From assembly GCA_942486035.1 (NCBI GenBank), contig CALNXK010000038.1, positions 1,369,501-1,433,500 on the forward strand: DNA of 64,000 bases. The letters are read 5' to 3'. Source of the DNA: Porites lobata. Its lineage: Eukaryota; Cnidaria; Anthozoa; Scleractinia; Poritidae. Within the stretch, counting starts at the first letter, position 1; every line of letters starts with the position of its first letter. The notes under the pieces are model-generated. The model saw only the letters and a list, made by a program, of their open reading frames with translations. It searched no databases and was not told the DNA's origin. A program made the position numbers and the translations under genes. This document shows positions 9,940 through 21,227 of the stretch, piece after piece.

Positions 9940-12900
9940 CTAGGTTTCTATATTATTATCCGATGGTGTGCCTTGCTTTATCATTCTTCTCTCTCCTATA
10001 ATACTGTCCTTTGGTACCTCTGTCCTGGTGTGCCAAACATAGACCTGACAAGGAATGAAACACATTCAGTATTTTTTAACTTTAACTTCAACTTCCTCAA
10101 GAATAAAGGAAAATGGGTAAAAGTAGGAGAGCGTATTGCGCAGTTAATCACAACATTACAATTTCAACAAATTTGATTTGTGCATTAACTGCTTTATATT
10201 TTACTAATTCTTGTGTAGGGTTGTAATCGGACAGTTACAACAGTCAATCATGATCCACCAATCACAGACGTTATCACAATAACCATAGCAACGACCACCT
10301 GCCCTATCAAACTGGGGATTTTCTAAAATGGATGGATTTGTAACATAGACAGTGTCTCTGCCAGTGATATTTTCCCTAAGTTTGGACATTAATTGGTATT
10401 AAAGATCTTTCACAAAAAATGCTTTTTTTTTTCTCGGACTTGTAATGGTTAAGATTAATTGGTTACATCACTGCGTGTCATCCAATTCGGTCTGTAACAA
10501 ATAGGACTCCCGCTACGCAGTCGTTACCCTGGGTGCCAGAGACTTTTCATGCGCGGTTTCCGAAGGCCAAAGACATGTCGGCCTGCGGCCGACGAAGCTC
10601 CCCGTCACACGCGAGAAAAAATCTCTGGTACCCAGGGTACGCGGTCGTCCGATTTTGTCAATCGCTCGTGCGATTACAAACTGAATTGCACTCCACTCGG
10701 TCTTATTACCATTACAAATTATTTTAGCGTGTCAACTTGATTCACTTATTTATTTATTATTATTATTTACCAACTATTATTTACTAACTTTGTTTACCTT
10801 GCTACAGTTTGGCGTAACGGGTTCCAGTTCATCGATTGTTGTTATTTGAGTCAACAAAGAAGACTCCAACATTCCCGCTTTTTCAGGAGAGAGAAACTCA
10901 GCTTTAGGGAAATCTATTAAAAGCTTCTTGATATTTATTGCAAAAGCCGCCATGTCGATAGGGAATGGACGAAACAATCCCCACTTCGCGTGGAAACCAA
11001 TGACCTGTCCATCTTTACATACGGGACCTGCCCAACGGACAGCTCCAGTAAAGGCTACCGGCCAAACACCAACACCTTTGATCCAGCGCATCTAAGAATA
11101 AAAAACATGTTATATGAACGCTGGAAATAAAACAAAATAGAAGCAACAATAAATTTTCAATCATCCTTCATCTTCCTGATTGAGCGGTCATTTACCTTGT
11201 TACAAAAGGCATAAAAAAATTTGGCAGGTAAACTTCTTATTGTTTTGTGAAAAAAGCTGTGAAAGTGGAGGTTTTTGCTTTGACACTGTAACGATTCCGA
11301 ATTATTTTTGTATTAAATAGAGAGAGAAATTTTGGACGTTTCTCGTGAAAGTTAAGCGAGGTGGAAGAGATTTTCTTTTGCGACCTCAAATTTTCCTCTG
11401 CGTGGCACGCAATACATTCCGGGTAAGTAGCAATTTTCCAATCCTAGCATCATGCAGGATGTTCCGTGTGCACGTTTAATAGTCTTAGCCCCATCAGTCT
11501 CCTGTAACTCTATGGGTAAGTCAGTATGTAGGTAATAAATCTGGAATAGTAACTAACTCGTACTCAATCAGTTTCTCTATATTAGCCCTACATGTGATTA
11601 ATGCCGGGCTTAATGAATTCGCGGTGTATCAAGGGAAGGAAGGAAGGGAGTAAAACTGGGAAACACTTTTTCTCCCTCCTTCCCAAGCGTCTTTGCGCGC
11701 TTCAATTTTCCTTTGCATATTCCTTTTCCAGGATAAATAAGTGGCGACTGAGTGCGAGTCTGGACTAGTAACAAGTACGATCATATAGGGGAAGAGTATA
11801 TAACATATTCAGTCAACAAACCTCATCAAAGATGCGGCTATCATACGTATTATCATCATCCGCAAAATATACCACACCAGGGGTCCTGTGAGGATCAATG
11901 TTGTTTCTTATCCACTGAATTCCAACGTTTCTCTGCACCACCCCACGTGGCTTGGACCGCCGCTTTTCGTTTTTATGTCTTCGAAGAGTATCTGGAGTCC
12001 TTACATTTAGATGCGTATATTTCAAACGTGAATTCCGCAGAAAATTAGCTACTAAGTTTGTTTTATCCCCAGAATCTTCCACTACAATCCAGTGTAAGTT
12101 CTTGACAGACTTAAAAGCTTGTGATAGTCGAGTTAATTCAGCCTTTTGCACAAAACGTTTGAATGTCGGCGTGACAACAAAGATAGTAGGTAAGTCAAAA
12201 TTTTCTTGTGTGTTGTGTGTAAGTTTTAACGGATCTTTAAGTGCATTATTTACCCACAGTTCTTGAGATAACCGTATCAGATTGTTTTTTAAATCTTCTT
12301 CGTTTTTTCTTGCTTTGATCAATTTCTCCACGAACATCTCTTCTTTTTCTTTCATTCGTTGTAGTTCTTCCTCCAAAGCTTTCCTCACTGGAAAGATGCT
12401 TGCTGAGTTGGTGAATTGTTCCTGGATCCAAGGTTCTGATTCTGTAATAAATAGAGCGAAAACAAGGCTTTTTGCGTTTTAGAATAAATTACATTTACAG
12501 AGAATTAAGTTTAGTTTCTGTTGCCTTTACCAAAAATAGCTCATAACGATGATTCAGGGAAACTTTATCTGGCGACCAATTCCATCAGTTTAATGGCGCT
12601 GAGGAATATTGTTTAAAAATCAACGACTGTATATTAGAAATATGAATAGAGTAAACGAAACAAGAATAAATAAGTATGGACAAGAAGCTTTTTTAGAAGG
12701 TAAGTATTTCGGTGGAGTGTCCCACAGCTTGCCAGGGCGGCCACAGAAAGGGCTCTTATTTACTGTACGGTCAACGGTTATTAGTAAAATCCAACTAGTG
12801 GTCTATTATCAACGCTGCGTTCTGAATGGTTGAGCTACTACTAGACTATATGTCATAGCCCACTAGTAGCGTAAAGCGCGGGCTTTTTGGCGGCAAAAAA

Positions 12901-13304
12901 GGATTAAAGTCTAGCTTTGACTAGCTAAAATTTTTCTATTCTCGATATTTTTGACCAACTAGTTGGATTTTACTAAAACTATTGACTCAGAGCCCATTAC
13001 CGGAAAGGTAAAATACTTTCCGGAAAGGGTAAAGATTAATCCCTTTCTTTCATTCCTTCGCTATCTCTCCTAGGCATGCGCAATGCTGGCGACCAATGAG
13101 CCCGCGAGAATTTCTACTTTCATTGGTAAATGTCTTATGGCAGTACATACCTCTGCGAAACAAGCCAGCAGCACCTCTTGAGGTTATTTCATTGTGAGAT
13201 TTATCCATCTCCGATTTATCTTTGAGCATAAAATAAGCGAAGAGACTGAGCAGAACAGCAAACGTCACAATCTTTGTACTTCTTTTCCTGTTTATTCTCC
13301 CCAT
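9940..13304 (-). CDS. B3GAT3-like: GT43 beta-1,3-glucuronosyltransferase (paralog 1)
   Basis: Four coding exons on the minus strand: 13304-13151, 12441-11822, 11091-10798 and 10044-9940. All have GT-AG introns (phases 1, 0, 0) and give 390 residues. The product is a Golgi type II protein: short basic tail, TM segment at about residues 11-27, a coiled-coil-like stem and a GT43 catalytic domain. Visible hallmarks are TIFVVTPTFKR, LHWIVVEDS, the metal-binding DDD (residues 246-248) in YFADDDNTYD, VGVWPVAFTG, FPIDMAAFA, the MLESSLL segment matching the catalytic Glu region of GlcAT-I, and YVWHTRTE at the C-terminus. The family moves GlcA from UDP-GlcA to galactose, either in the glycosaminoglycan linker (B3GAT3) or in HNK-1-type glycans (B3GAT1/2). 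Which one cannot be decided here. The last exon is only 105 bp and was located from its VWHTRTE motif. Exons 3 and 4 have exactly the lengths of those in the paralog at 21228. Confidence 0.93.
10525..10639. mobile_element. Foldback miniature element with 9-bp target-site duplication
   Basis: Starts TACCCTGGGTGCCAGAGA and ends TCTCTGGTACCCAGGGTA, an inverted pair. It is flanked by CGCAGTCGT (10516-10524) and CGCGGTCGT (10640-10648), a 9-bp duplication with one mismatch. It lies in the last intron of the first GT43 gene. A similar end (TACCCTGGATACCACAGG) occurs alone near 59924. Confidence 0.8.
12781..12976 (+). mobile_element. MITE with TTAGTAAAATCCAACTAGT ends, copy A
   Basis: About 196 bp with inverted ends TTAGTAAAATCCAACTAGT and its complement. 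A second copy in inverse orientation lies at 45102-45301 with the same interior motifs (GAATGGTTGAGCTACTACTAG, TTTTTGGC). It sits in intron 1 of the first GT43 gene. Both copies share a flanking stretch ATTGACTCAGAG, so the full element may be larger. Confidence 0.8.
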
Positions 13305-14144
13305 TTTGAACTTGTCTTCATAATTTTGCTTTTAATGTGATGCTGAAAAAGTGAGTGCGCTAGTAAAATATATTAGAAGCAAATAAAAAACTCGTTAATG
13401 CCGACTACAAAACGAGTGAGCCAAAACAGTCAGCTCTCTCTTAACGGACAAGGTGTGTAAAAAATGACCATCTAAAGTTGGTCCCTCAGCAGCCTTTCCT
13501 TACTCCTTTTAGTTGGCTCTCTATCAAGAAGATCAAAATGAACATCTCTTTAAGGTGGACACAAATAGTGCCGCTCCCTAAGGTGTCCTGCGTCTTAAAC
13601 TGAGAGTTGAGAGAGAGAGGTCAAGATTGTAGAAAATTTGGAATCTTTGGGACCATGCAAGGGAAATGACCGAAACAGAGAAGCACCCGCCTAGAGAGTT
13701 GTTTGCATTACACTGTTCGGGGATTATAGAAAATTCGGAATCTTTGTTACCAAGAGAACTGTCCGAATGAGACAGGCATCCACATGACACAGCTCAGCTG
13801 TCGGTATAATATAGTTCGAGCCGGTTCTACGACGTTTGGAATCCTTGGGAGTAGAAAATTATATATAACAGACAGCCATTTGCCTTTAAGAACTGCCAGT
13901 AACAGAAGACTACCCACCCACCAAGAACCGATGTGCTAGAAAAGTGTCTGAGCGAGAGAGAGAGACTCGACTGTTTTAACAGCAAAGTACTCAGCATGAC
14001 TTTCAATGCAGTATGGAGGGTATTTAGGAGAGTTGGCGTTCAATGCTGTTTGCCGGGAAACTATATAAAGATTTGCGTAATGATAGCGACCTTAAACGAA
14101 AGTGTCTCTCTCAAGAGACAAATTACCAAAAGCACTGTGTAGAA

Positions 14145-14709
14145 TAGGCCATTTGTACTAAGAGACATGTGACATCGTTTTTATGAAAATGAAAGTTATC
14201 TGATTTTGCCTTCGAAAAACGATAAGTGGGTCATATCTTAAACAAAATAATAGTGATTTGGTTTTTCAAACCCGCACCATTTTCTTAAAATGAGTAAGTT
14301 CGTAGCTGATCACGTGACCAAAGTGTGATTTTTAAAATTTTGAATTACCTCTTTCTGAACACAAATTTTGCACTTAAACTTCACGGAAAATGTTGAAAAG
14401 ATGATGTGGTAAAGTTTACAGCACATCTGAGCGTAACTATCAAACGTTTGACAAGATATAAGCAAAAAGTAGTTTTGGCCGCCATGTTGCAGAGCAAGAG
14501 TATGCCCTCCACCATGGCGGCCAATACAAATGATACTACTTTGCTGAAAACTTAAAGCGGCGTAAAATATCTCCCTTAAATGCGTTTCCTTTCAAGTTTC
14601 GGATGTAAGATAATTTTTATGTGCTCTGTCGATTTTTGGCATCAGCCAGATTCCAACTTATTGTTTAAAGGAAGCACTGGTCACGTGACCTCTTAGTGAA
14701 AGTGGCCTA
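14145..14709. mobile_element. MITE with TAGGCC ends
   Basis: The left end (TAGGCCATTTGTACTAAGAG followed by ACATGTGAC) is matched in inverse by the right end near 14676-14709, with several mismatches. An internal palindrome GGCCGCCATG/CATGGCGGCC lies near 14479-14523. About 565 bp, non-coding. No clean target-site duplication was found. Confidence 0.65.
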
Positions 14710-15664
14710 TTTTTGAAATTGACCACCGTACGTTAACCATTTAGGGCCTTATTTCTGACAGTAGAAAAGACGAGCAACTTGCTCTTAGCATACCCTCATA
14801 CCCCATCTAACTATTTGGACTACAAACCTGCAAGCAAACGTTAACTAGCGTTTTTAACCCGCTAGGTGAAAATGATATTCATGCATGTCATGGAGTACAA
14901 AGCCATTTGAGAATCAATTCAAATTATCTTCTTACCTCCTTGGAATACCATTTTGCTTTATTCAATAAAAGATAGGAATTGTCACTCATTGAACTCAGTG
15001 TTTTTCTTGGCTGGAGTCAGAAAAATCATAGCACCGTATGAAAGCCGAGTAACAACCCTGAGTTGTCCAATTGATACTTCAAATAAACTTGATTATTAGC
15101 AAGTGAAATCTTCAGTCTTGAATGAATTGCATCATTACGGTTAAACGCGCTTATTTTAATAAGCTGATCTTTGATTTGATTTAATATTTGAACAGACTAA
15201 TTTGTTCTAAAGAGGTATTTAAGTGAGAAATGTTAAATGTTAAGAGATCATCATTTAGCTATAAATTTTAGAAACCGAACAAGATCTGGGGAAAAGAGTT
15301 ATTAACAACAAACCTTCAAATCTGCGTTTCGATGGTCATAAAAAGCCAATAAATCACTGATATTTCCCAAGCGAAGATCATTTTGCCTAAATTATAATAA
15401 AATTATTTTGAAACATAAATAATCTATAAGAATTGTTTTTTTTACAAGACTTCCTTTTGAGATAAATACAAGGGTCTTTTAACAAGTTTTCAAAGTAGCA
15501 CCTGCGAAAGGCATTTCTTTAATACTTGGGAACAAAAAGTGTAGGCAGGTACCATTAGCGAGAACCTGTATTGGAACGCTTCTCAAATTGCCTAGCAACG
15601 GCCAAGTAAGGTGGTTGTCGCACATGTGCGAGTTTCATACTGGGATGACTTCTTGATTTGATAT

Positions 15665-15742
15665 CATAATGGGATAAGCGCCGGTCTGCTGAGCGGGAGG
15701 CTCTAGGTTCAAACCCAGGCCGGACCAACCCTCAGGGTCTTT

Positions 15743-15775
<33 letters not shown>

Positions 15776-15910
15776 AACATCTGCTGATGATCTGCAAACG
15801 GTTTGACTTTCTAGTCTTCTCGGATAAGGACGATAAACCGTAGGCCCTTTCTCACAAGCCCTTGCACCTGTAATAAAAAATCTGTGGGACGTTTTTCGTA
15901 AAGAGTAGGG
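15665..15910 (+). mobile_element. tRNA-derived SINE
   Basis: A degenerate tRNA-like head with B box GGTTCAAACCC at 15706-15716, followed by GGCCGGACCAA, CAGGGTCTTTAAATAACTGA and a body that also matches the SINE at 37368. The A box is decayed. Not a functional tRNA. Confidence 0.7.
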
Positions 15911-17269
15911 CACGTAGTGCCCGGTTTAGTGGTTTATCTCACATTCACACTCATGTATGGGGGCATCATTACTCATTCCTTCATTACTTGTAAACTGCAC
16001 CTTAAGCTGTCTGGCAAAGTCCCCCAACCAGTGTTGTCAGGAGCCCACACGGGGCTCCTGGTGTTGTAAATTATCCCTAAAAAGCCCTGAGGGGAGTGGA
16101 TAATGTGATATTTACATTTACACATATCGCATTTACATGTTTGCATGTTTTTTCGTCGTCCCATGACCACCATCCTGAATTGACGAAACCCGACGCATGT
16201 GCTACCCGTTCCAGTCTACCGGCACTTAATACCGGCACATTAACCGGCACAGGGGGCCGATTTCACACCGAATCGAGTGGTGGTATCGCGTTTACATGAT
16301 ATCGTTGGGAACCGGTGTGAACTCACGCCGGTGTGACTCGCTCTGGTATGACATTTTGTGGTGGCATCATGTAGACAAATACAAAACCACGAGAGGGAAC
16401 TAGAGTGAGCTCGCGTAGACACGAAAGTCGCCCCAGTGTCATGTGAACACCCTCTAACTCTATTGTGGACTCGTTCCCTGGGTCAGTTTCATAAAAATTT
16501 GCGTCACAGGTGATTTCTATCGTCTGGAGTTGGAGTAAGGCGTTTGATTGACCTGAGCATCAGAAGTTCGCTGTTAGGTCCGACATTCGACGTTACGTTC
16601 ATTCAACTGGCCGTTGGGCTGTCAATAGGACTAATCAGACCAATTGAAATTGCTGTCTCGCTTCACTGCACTGCATGTTGTAGCCGGAAAACAGAGAGCG
16701 TAGCGCGTCATGGGAAGGATTCAAGTAAAATGCGCCCTTCCCAAGATACGAAGCAGATTTAAAAACCCATGCTAAGGATCAACAAGGCAAGAAAAATTGG
16801 GCTTCCAGGGCCACCTGTTTCTTTTTAACTACGTTATCTGTTTACCAAGGTTCTTCTTGTCCATACCTCACGGACCAAGAAACATAGGGGGCTCTGGGAA
16901 CAAGAAAAGACTTTTTTATTATAAGCCACTCAATAGTGAAGCAGATTAAAGGAGCCGTGTCTTGAATTTTACCAAAATTCTAACAGCGAGAGCTGCCACC
17001 AAATTAGACGAAACGTAAACATAACCGCTAAAAACATTCAAAGAAAGTGTAAATAATATAGCAAATACTAAAGAAGGCACGGACGGTCAAACTTAAAAAA
17101 GATTAAAACGGATTAATAACGTCGCCTCAAACTGTACGGTGGACAATTTTAAAGTTAAAAAGTTATTCTGATTTTTAAAACTTCGTGCTTTTTTTTTAAC
17201 ATCATTGTACATTGGATTCCCTTTTGTACCAATGTATTCACTTCCGTTTATACATCTCTCAATTTTTTA

Positions 17270-17560
17270 AATCTCTACAATTTTTAAGAACCTTTTATTA
17301 TAATAGGCTGTAAATAGGCTTTTTATCATGATTGCTGTAATTTTATTGTTATCAATTTTGTTTTTAGAGGGCCACTAGGGAGGGGGAATACTTGTTTAGA
17401 ATTTTTAAGATCCTTTATTATAATTACTATTTGTAAATAGGCTTTTTCTCACGACAGTTGTAATTAATTATTATCAATTTTGTTTTTAGAGGGGCACTAG
17501 GGCCGGAATACTTTTTATAGTAATTGGTGTCACCCTCTTAAAATAAAGGTTATTATTATG
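17270..17560 (+). repeat. LINE-type 3' tail in two tandem copies
   Basis: Two imperfect copies of about 130 bp, each with GTAAATAGGCTTTTT, TATCAATTTTGTTTTTAGAG and CACTAGG; the second runs into ACCCTCTTAAAATAAAGG and an ATT/ATG microsatellite. This looks like a non-LTR 3' untranslated tail. No reverse transcriptase precedes it. Confidence 0.5.
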
Positions 17561-18084
17561 ATGATGATGATTGCAGTTGGGTTTTTGAAAACTTGTTAGT
17601 CTAACAGTCTTTCAAAGTTCGCTGCTGTTGCCTTTGTATTGCTTTATTTAATGAATTAGGAGAGATATTTGTTTGATACGAGGCTGCGATTTTGTCGTTT
17701 ACAAGAAAAAAAAAGATTCATCGCTAATGTCAAATTTCTTAGCGATAATATACGCGTTATTGGCAATATTAACCCACTGAATTAGACAGCCGTGAAAAAA
17801 CCCTCTAACGCAGGTTTCAAAACACAGTAAAAAAAATTGTTTAATTTGTCTTGTTTTACACACTGCATCTTCGTGAATAGAGCTAAATTAACGTGTGAAA
17901 TCATACACACATGCAAAAATGGCGGGAAAACCTTTTTTCCTCTGTTGTGGCATAGTTATTAGAGGAGACTGGTTATGAAAAGCGGCAAACATCAATGATA
18001 AGAACAACAGTGCTGCAGTTTATGTTGGAAGTACCGTGAAAGTGCACAATCCTTTGTTTTCTGTTGGCAAATTGTTACGGAATA

Positions 18085-18185
18085 AATCAAAATGATAGGA
18101 ATTCTTTTGAACGTTGTGCACTTACAGGTCCACAAAAACATATAACAAAGGAGTCTGACGGGTTTCATAACCATTCCACTCAATT
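18085..18185. repeat. Dispersed repeat shared with 51455-51545
   Basis: About 90 bp, including TTCTTTTGAACGTTGTGCAC and AGGTCCACAAAAACATA and AAAGGAGTCTGACGGG, recurs near-identically at 51455-51545. The element class is unknown. Confidence 0.7.
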
Positions 18186-18317
18186 AACTATGGTTGTGGA
18201 GAATAATCAGTTTTAAAAGTATGAACCAGTATAGTATCTACAGATCTTCGTGGGTATTACATGACAATCAAATACTGTCAGTCAGAGCCCTGGAAAAACC
18301 ATCTCCCGTGAGATATG

Positions 18318-18640
18318 GGGCGCTTTCCATTTTGTCAAAATTTCCGGAATTTCCGGTTCGACGGTAAATGGAACACGTTTCGTCGGTTCGTCCCACTGGA
18401 AAATTCCCAGAAAAAGTGGAAAATCTAAAAAGGTGGTCCCGTTTTCCCGGTTGGAATTTCCGAACGGAATGTCGTGTTCCATTGACGTTTCTTGTAGTTT
18501 GTACCAGTTCCAGGTCCACCGTCGGGCACCCGGCCACGTACCGGGGTTGACGACCAAATGGAACAACTTTTTACCAATCGGAAATCCCACTTTTGCTACC
18601 ACCGAAATTTCCGGGTTTTTTTCGTAAATGGAAAGCGCCC
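18318..18640. mobile_element. MITE with GGGCGCTTTCCATT ends
   Basis: Left GGGCGCTTTCCATTTT and right AAATGGAAAGCGCCC are inverted repeats, with further inverted segments (AAATTTCCGG) inside. The interior is rich in TTTCCGG/CCGGAAA. No convincing target-site duplication. Several overlapping open frames here are by-products of this repeat. Confidence 0.75.
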
Positions 18641-19999
18641 ATGATATCGTACTTGTACTGGTTTCCAGAAATCGCTTTGATCTGATCACGGCTGATTAAG
18701 GCGAAATCTTAATGGCGGTAGGAATATCTTGACTGTATCTACTGCTAACAAACGGGATTGGGGGGGGGGGTCATGCGGGACTAAGAAAGAACTTGGGGGA
18801 GGAATAGGGTAAATTGGGCGCGAAGAGGCGAGTTGAGGTGAAATGACTGCTAACAAACATATGTCTCATCTAGATTACCTACAACCATCGTCAAAAACGT
18901 TGGGAAGGCTACCACTTTTTACCTTTCTTGTCCTTGTCCCCCCCCCCCCTCCCCCTGGATCAATGTTGGACAAAACTAAACTGTTTTTGTGCGTAATTGT
19001 TGTTTTATGTCCCAACATTGAATTGGGGAGGAGGGGCGGGTGGTATTCAGGAGAAGAACAAATAATCTTTTTTGAACATAGATATAAGGCGCATGAAATG
19101 GACCAATAATGCGGTTAAGTTATTCAACCTTCCCATCTACTTTTGTCCGTGATTGTAGCTCCCAGGCCACCACGTGTCGTTTTGTTACCATGGATTCAAT
19201 TTATTTGAAACCTGCTGTTAGTTGTTCATTTTAGAAGGAGCGGGAAAGTCGGCGAAGGTGTGATCGCAGCGCAGGTTATCGATACCCCTTCTTCTTCTTA
19301 CCAGCTGAGGTTCATTTTTCTCGTCGATCACCTTAATCCACGTGGAGTTTTAATAACTTTAAAATTACGTTTGACAGTTTGATTAAGGAACATGTACTGG
19401 TTTACCAATCGGGTAATTAAATTGGAAGACCTTGTTTACCAACCAAAACATTTGCTCCTTCGAAAAACTCCATTCAATTTTGATTCTTCATCTGTTTCCC
19501 CCTTTAATTTATAAAAGATAGAGTTTAAAATTTCGAAACAAAATATGTCTTGTGAAAATGTAGCGACTTAATCAAGAGCTTGGTCACAATATACGACATT
19601 AAACCAGCATATATGTCAGATTGATGGTTTTCTTGGACAATAGCCGGTACCAGTCTTGAATGGAAAGCACTCACTGGTCTTATGCAAATTTTATCAGGGC
19701 CTGACAGTATAAGGTTTAGAGAAGGCAAACACGTGCTGTTGGAATAAAGGAAATAACGAGACACTAAATAAAAGGATGCAATAGTTGTTAGAAAGAATCA
19801 AAGACGATTGGCAAGATTACTGAGCGGACTTTAATTACGGCCAATATGGTATTCAGTGAAGAGTTTTTAGTTGATGTCTTCGCTGCTCACCAATAGAGAT
19901 TGGGTGGAGATGTGGTGACAACGATCGAACACATGGACCTGAGCTTTTGTCTTTTGGAAAAAAAAGAAGGAACTTAAATAACTAACTGGACAAGGATTG

Positions 20000-20087
20000 A
20001 TGGGAATATATTGAAAGTTTTACTGCACGGAGATAAAAAGTTACTGTAAATCGTCTCAGTTAGTCTTAGTTTCAATCCTACAAAATG
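20000..20087 (+). promoter_or_regulatory. Possible 5' exon end of the second GT43 gene
   Basis: CAAAATG followed by GTAAGT at 20081-20093 is a strong donor. The acceptor TTATCTTGCAG directly precedes the ATG at 21228. Joining them would place an extra in-frame ATG at 20085-20087 at the very end of the upstream exon. The 5' boundary is unknown; 20000 is arbitrary. Confidence 0.3.
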
Positions 20088-20994
20088 GTAAGTTATTGTT
20101 TATATTTTTCTTGTGACTTTCAGCGCAGTGTAACTTTTACTTACAACTTTGTTTAAAATGAAATTACCAATCATAAAAGCGAAAAATGCCACCAAACTCG
20201 TGGATACATTATTGTTGACAGTAACGAATTTGAAGAAAAAAAAAAGGAAAACGCCAGCCGGGTTTAACTCCACACGTTCACATTCGAGTAATCTTATATG
20301 TTCAAAATATTATAACCTTAAGGGCCTTTAAGTAACTACTTCAAGGTCTGGATAACCCAAGGACTGTTATTCGGTTTTGATATTATGTGATTTGGAAGTT
20401 ATTGAATATTTCGGCTTCGTCATTTCATTCAGTAACATAATTTTAACAATGGACGGCGCCATTTTGTTTCTGAGCACGTGACGTCTTCTGCACGCAAAGA
20501 AATATACGTTCTAGGACCTTCGAGGTTTGGCAGTCTAGTAAATAGATAGTTTTTATCTGACTCCAACTCTAGTCCCCGCCCCCCCCTCCCCATTAGTGTA
20601 TCTGATTCAATTCTTTAGCCTCATTAAACATTTTTTCATCTCTGACACATTTTTTGTTTCGATGACTGAGAACGACTAATTTTGGATGCAAGATGTAAAA
20701 CCTTTATCCCACTTGACTAGAACTAAACTAGGCAGAAATGATATTTTTGACATTTTTTCATCCTACTTAAAATTTTCTGCTTCAATTTTTTTAGACTTCG
20801 AGAATAGTGCTAGCTACAAATGTGCAAAAATATTTTATCGGGCACTAACAGAATACGGTCATGCAAGAGAAACCATAGGCCACATAATTTTCTATTCTTT
20901 TCTTTAGAAATACAATAAATAAATAAATAACGACTTCGAGGTAGCACATCCGCAAACTGGTTCTTCGTCTACCTGATTCCTGCTCGAATTGGAA

Positions 20995-21150
20995 TTTGGA
21001 AATGTTGGTTTTTAAGGAAAACCGGAGTACCCGGAGAAAAACCTCTCAGAGCAAGGGACAGAACAAACAACAAACTCAACCCACATTTGAACCCCGCGCC
21101 ACATTAGTGGGAGGCGAGTGCTCTCATTACTGCGGCACCCTTGCTCCCCT
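20995..21150 (-). mobile_element. tRNA-derived SINE, minus strand
   Basis: On the minus strand this reads GCACTCGCCTCCCACTAATG followed by GGGGTTCAAATGTGGG, a tRNA-like anticodon arm and B box. A non-tRNA tail follows that includes AGAGGTTTTTCTCCGGGTAC. It lies just upstream of the second GT43 gene's first coding exon. Confidence 0.55.
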
Positions 21151-21227
21151 TTTTCAGATTGTCTTTGTTATTTGTTGTGTTTACTTTAAGGATGTTCTAT
21201 TATTTCAAATCTTCTATTATCTTGCAG

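Larger units (their letters stand above)
13305..21227. other. Intergenic region between the two divergent GT43 paralogs
   Basis: Nearly 8 kb with no confident protein gene. It holds the MITE at 14145-14709, a SINE at 15665-15910, a LINE-like 3' tail in two tandem copies at 17270-17560, a MITE at 18318-18640, C/G homopolymer runs near 18760 and 18940, and a possible 5' exon of the second GT43 gene ending at 20087. The stretch 16180-16460 has repeated CCGGCAC and CCGGTGTGA motifs that look repeat-derived. Confidence 0.6.

Noticed and set aside
18268..18689. Overlapping open frames on both strands, up to 135 codons
   Set aside because: They fall inside the GGGCGCTTTCCATT MITE and encode no recognisable domain.
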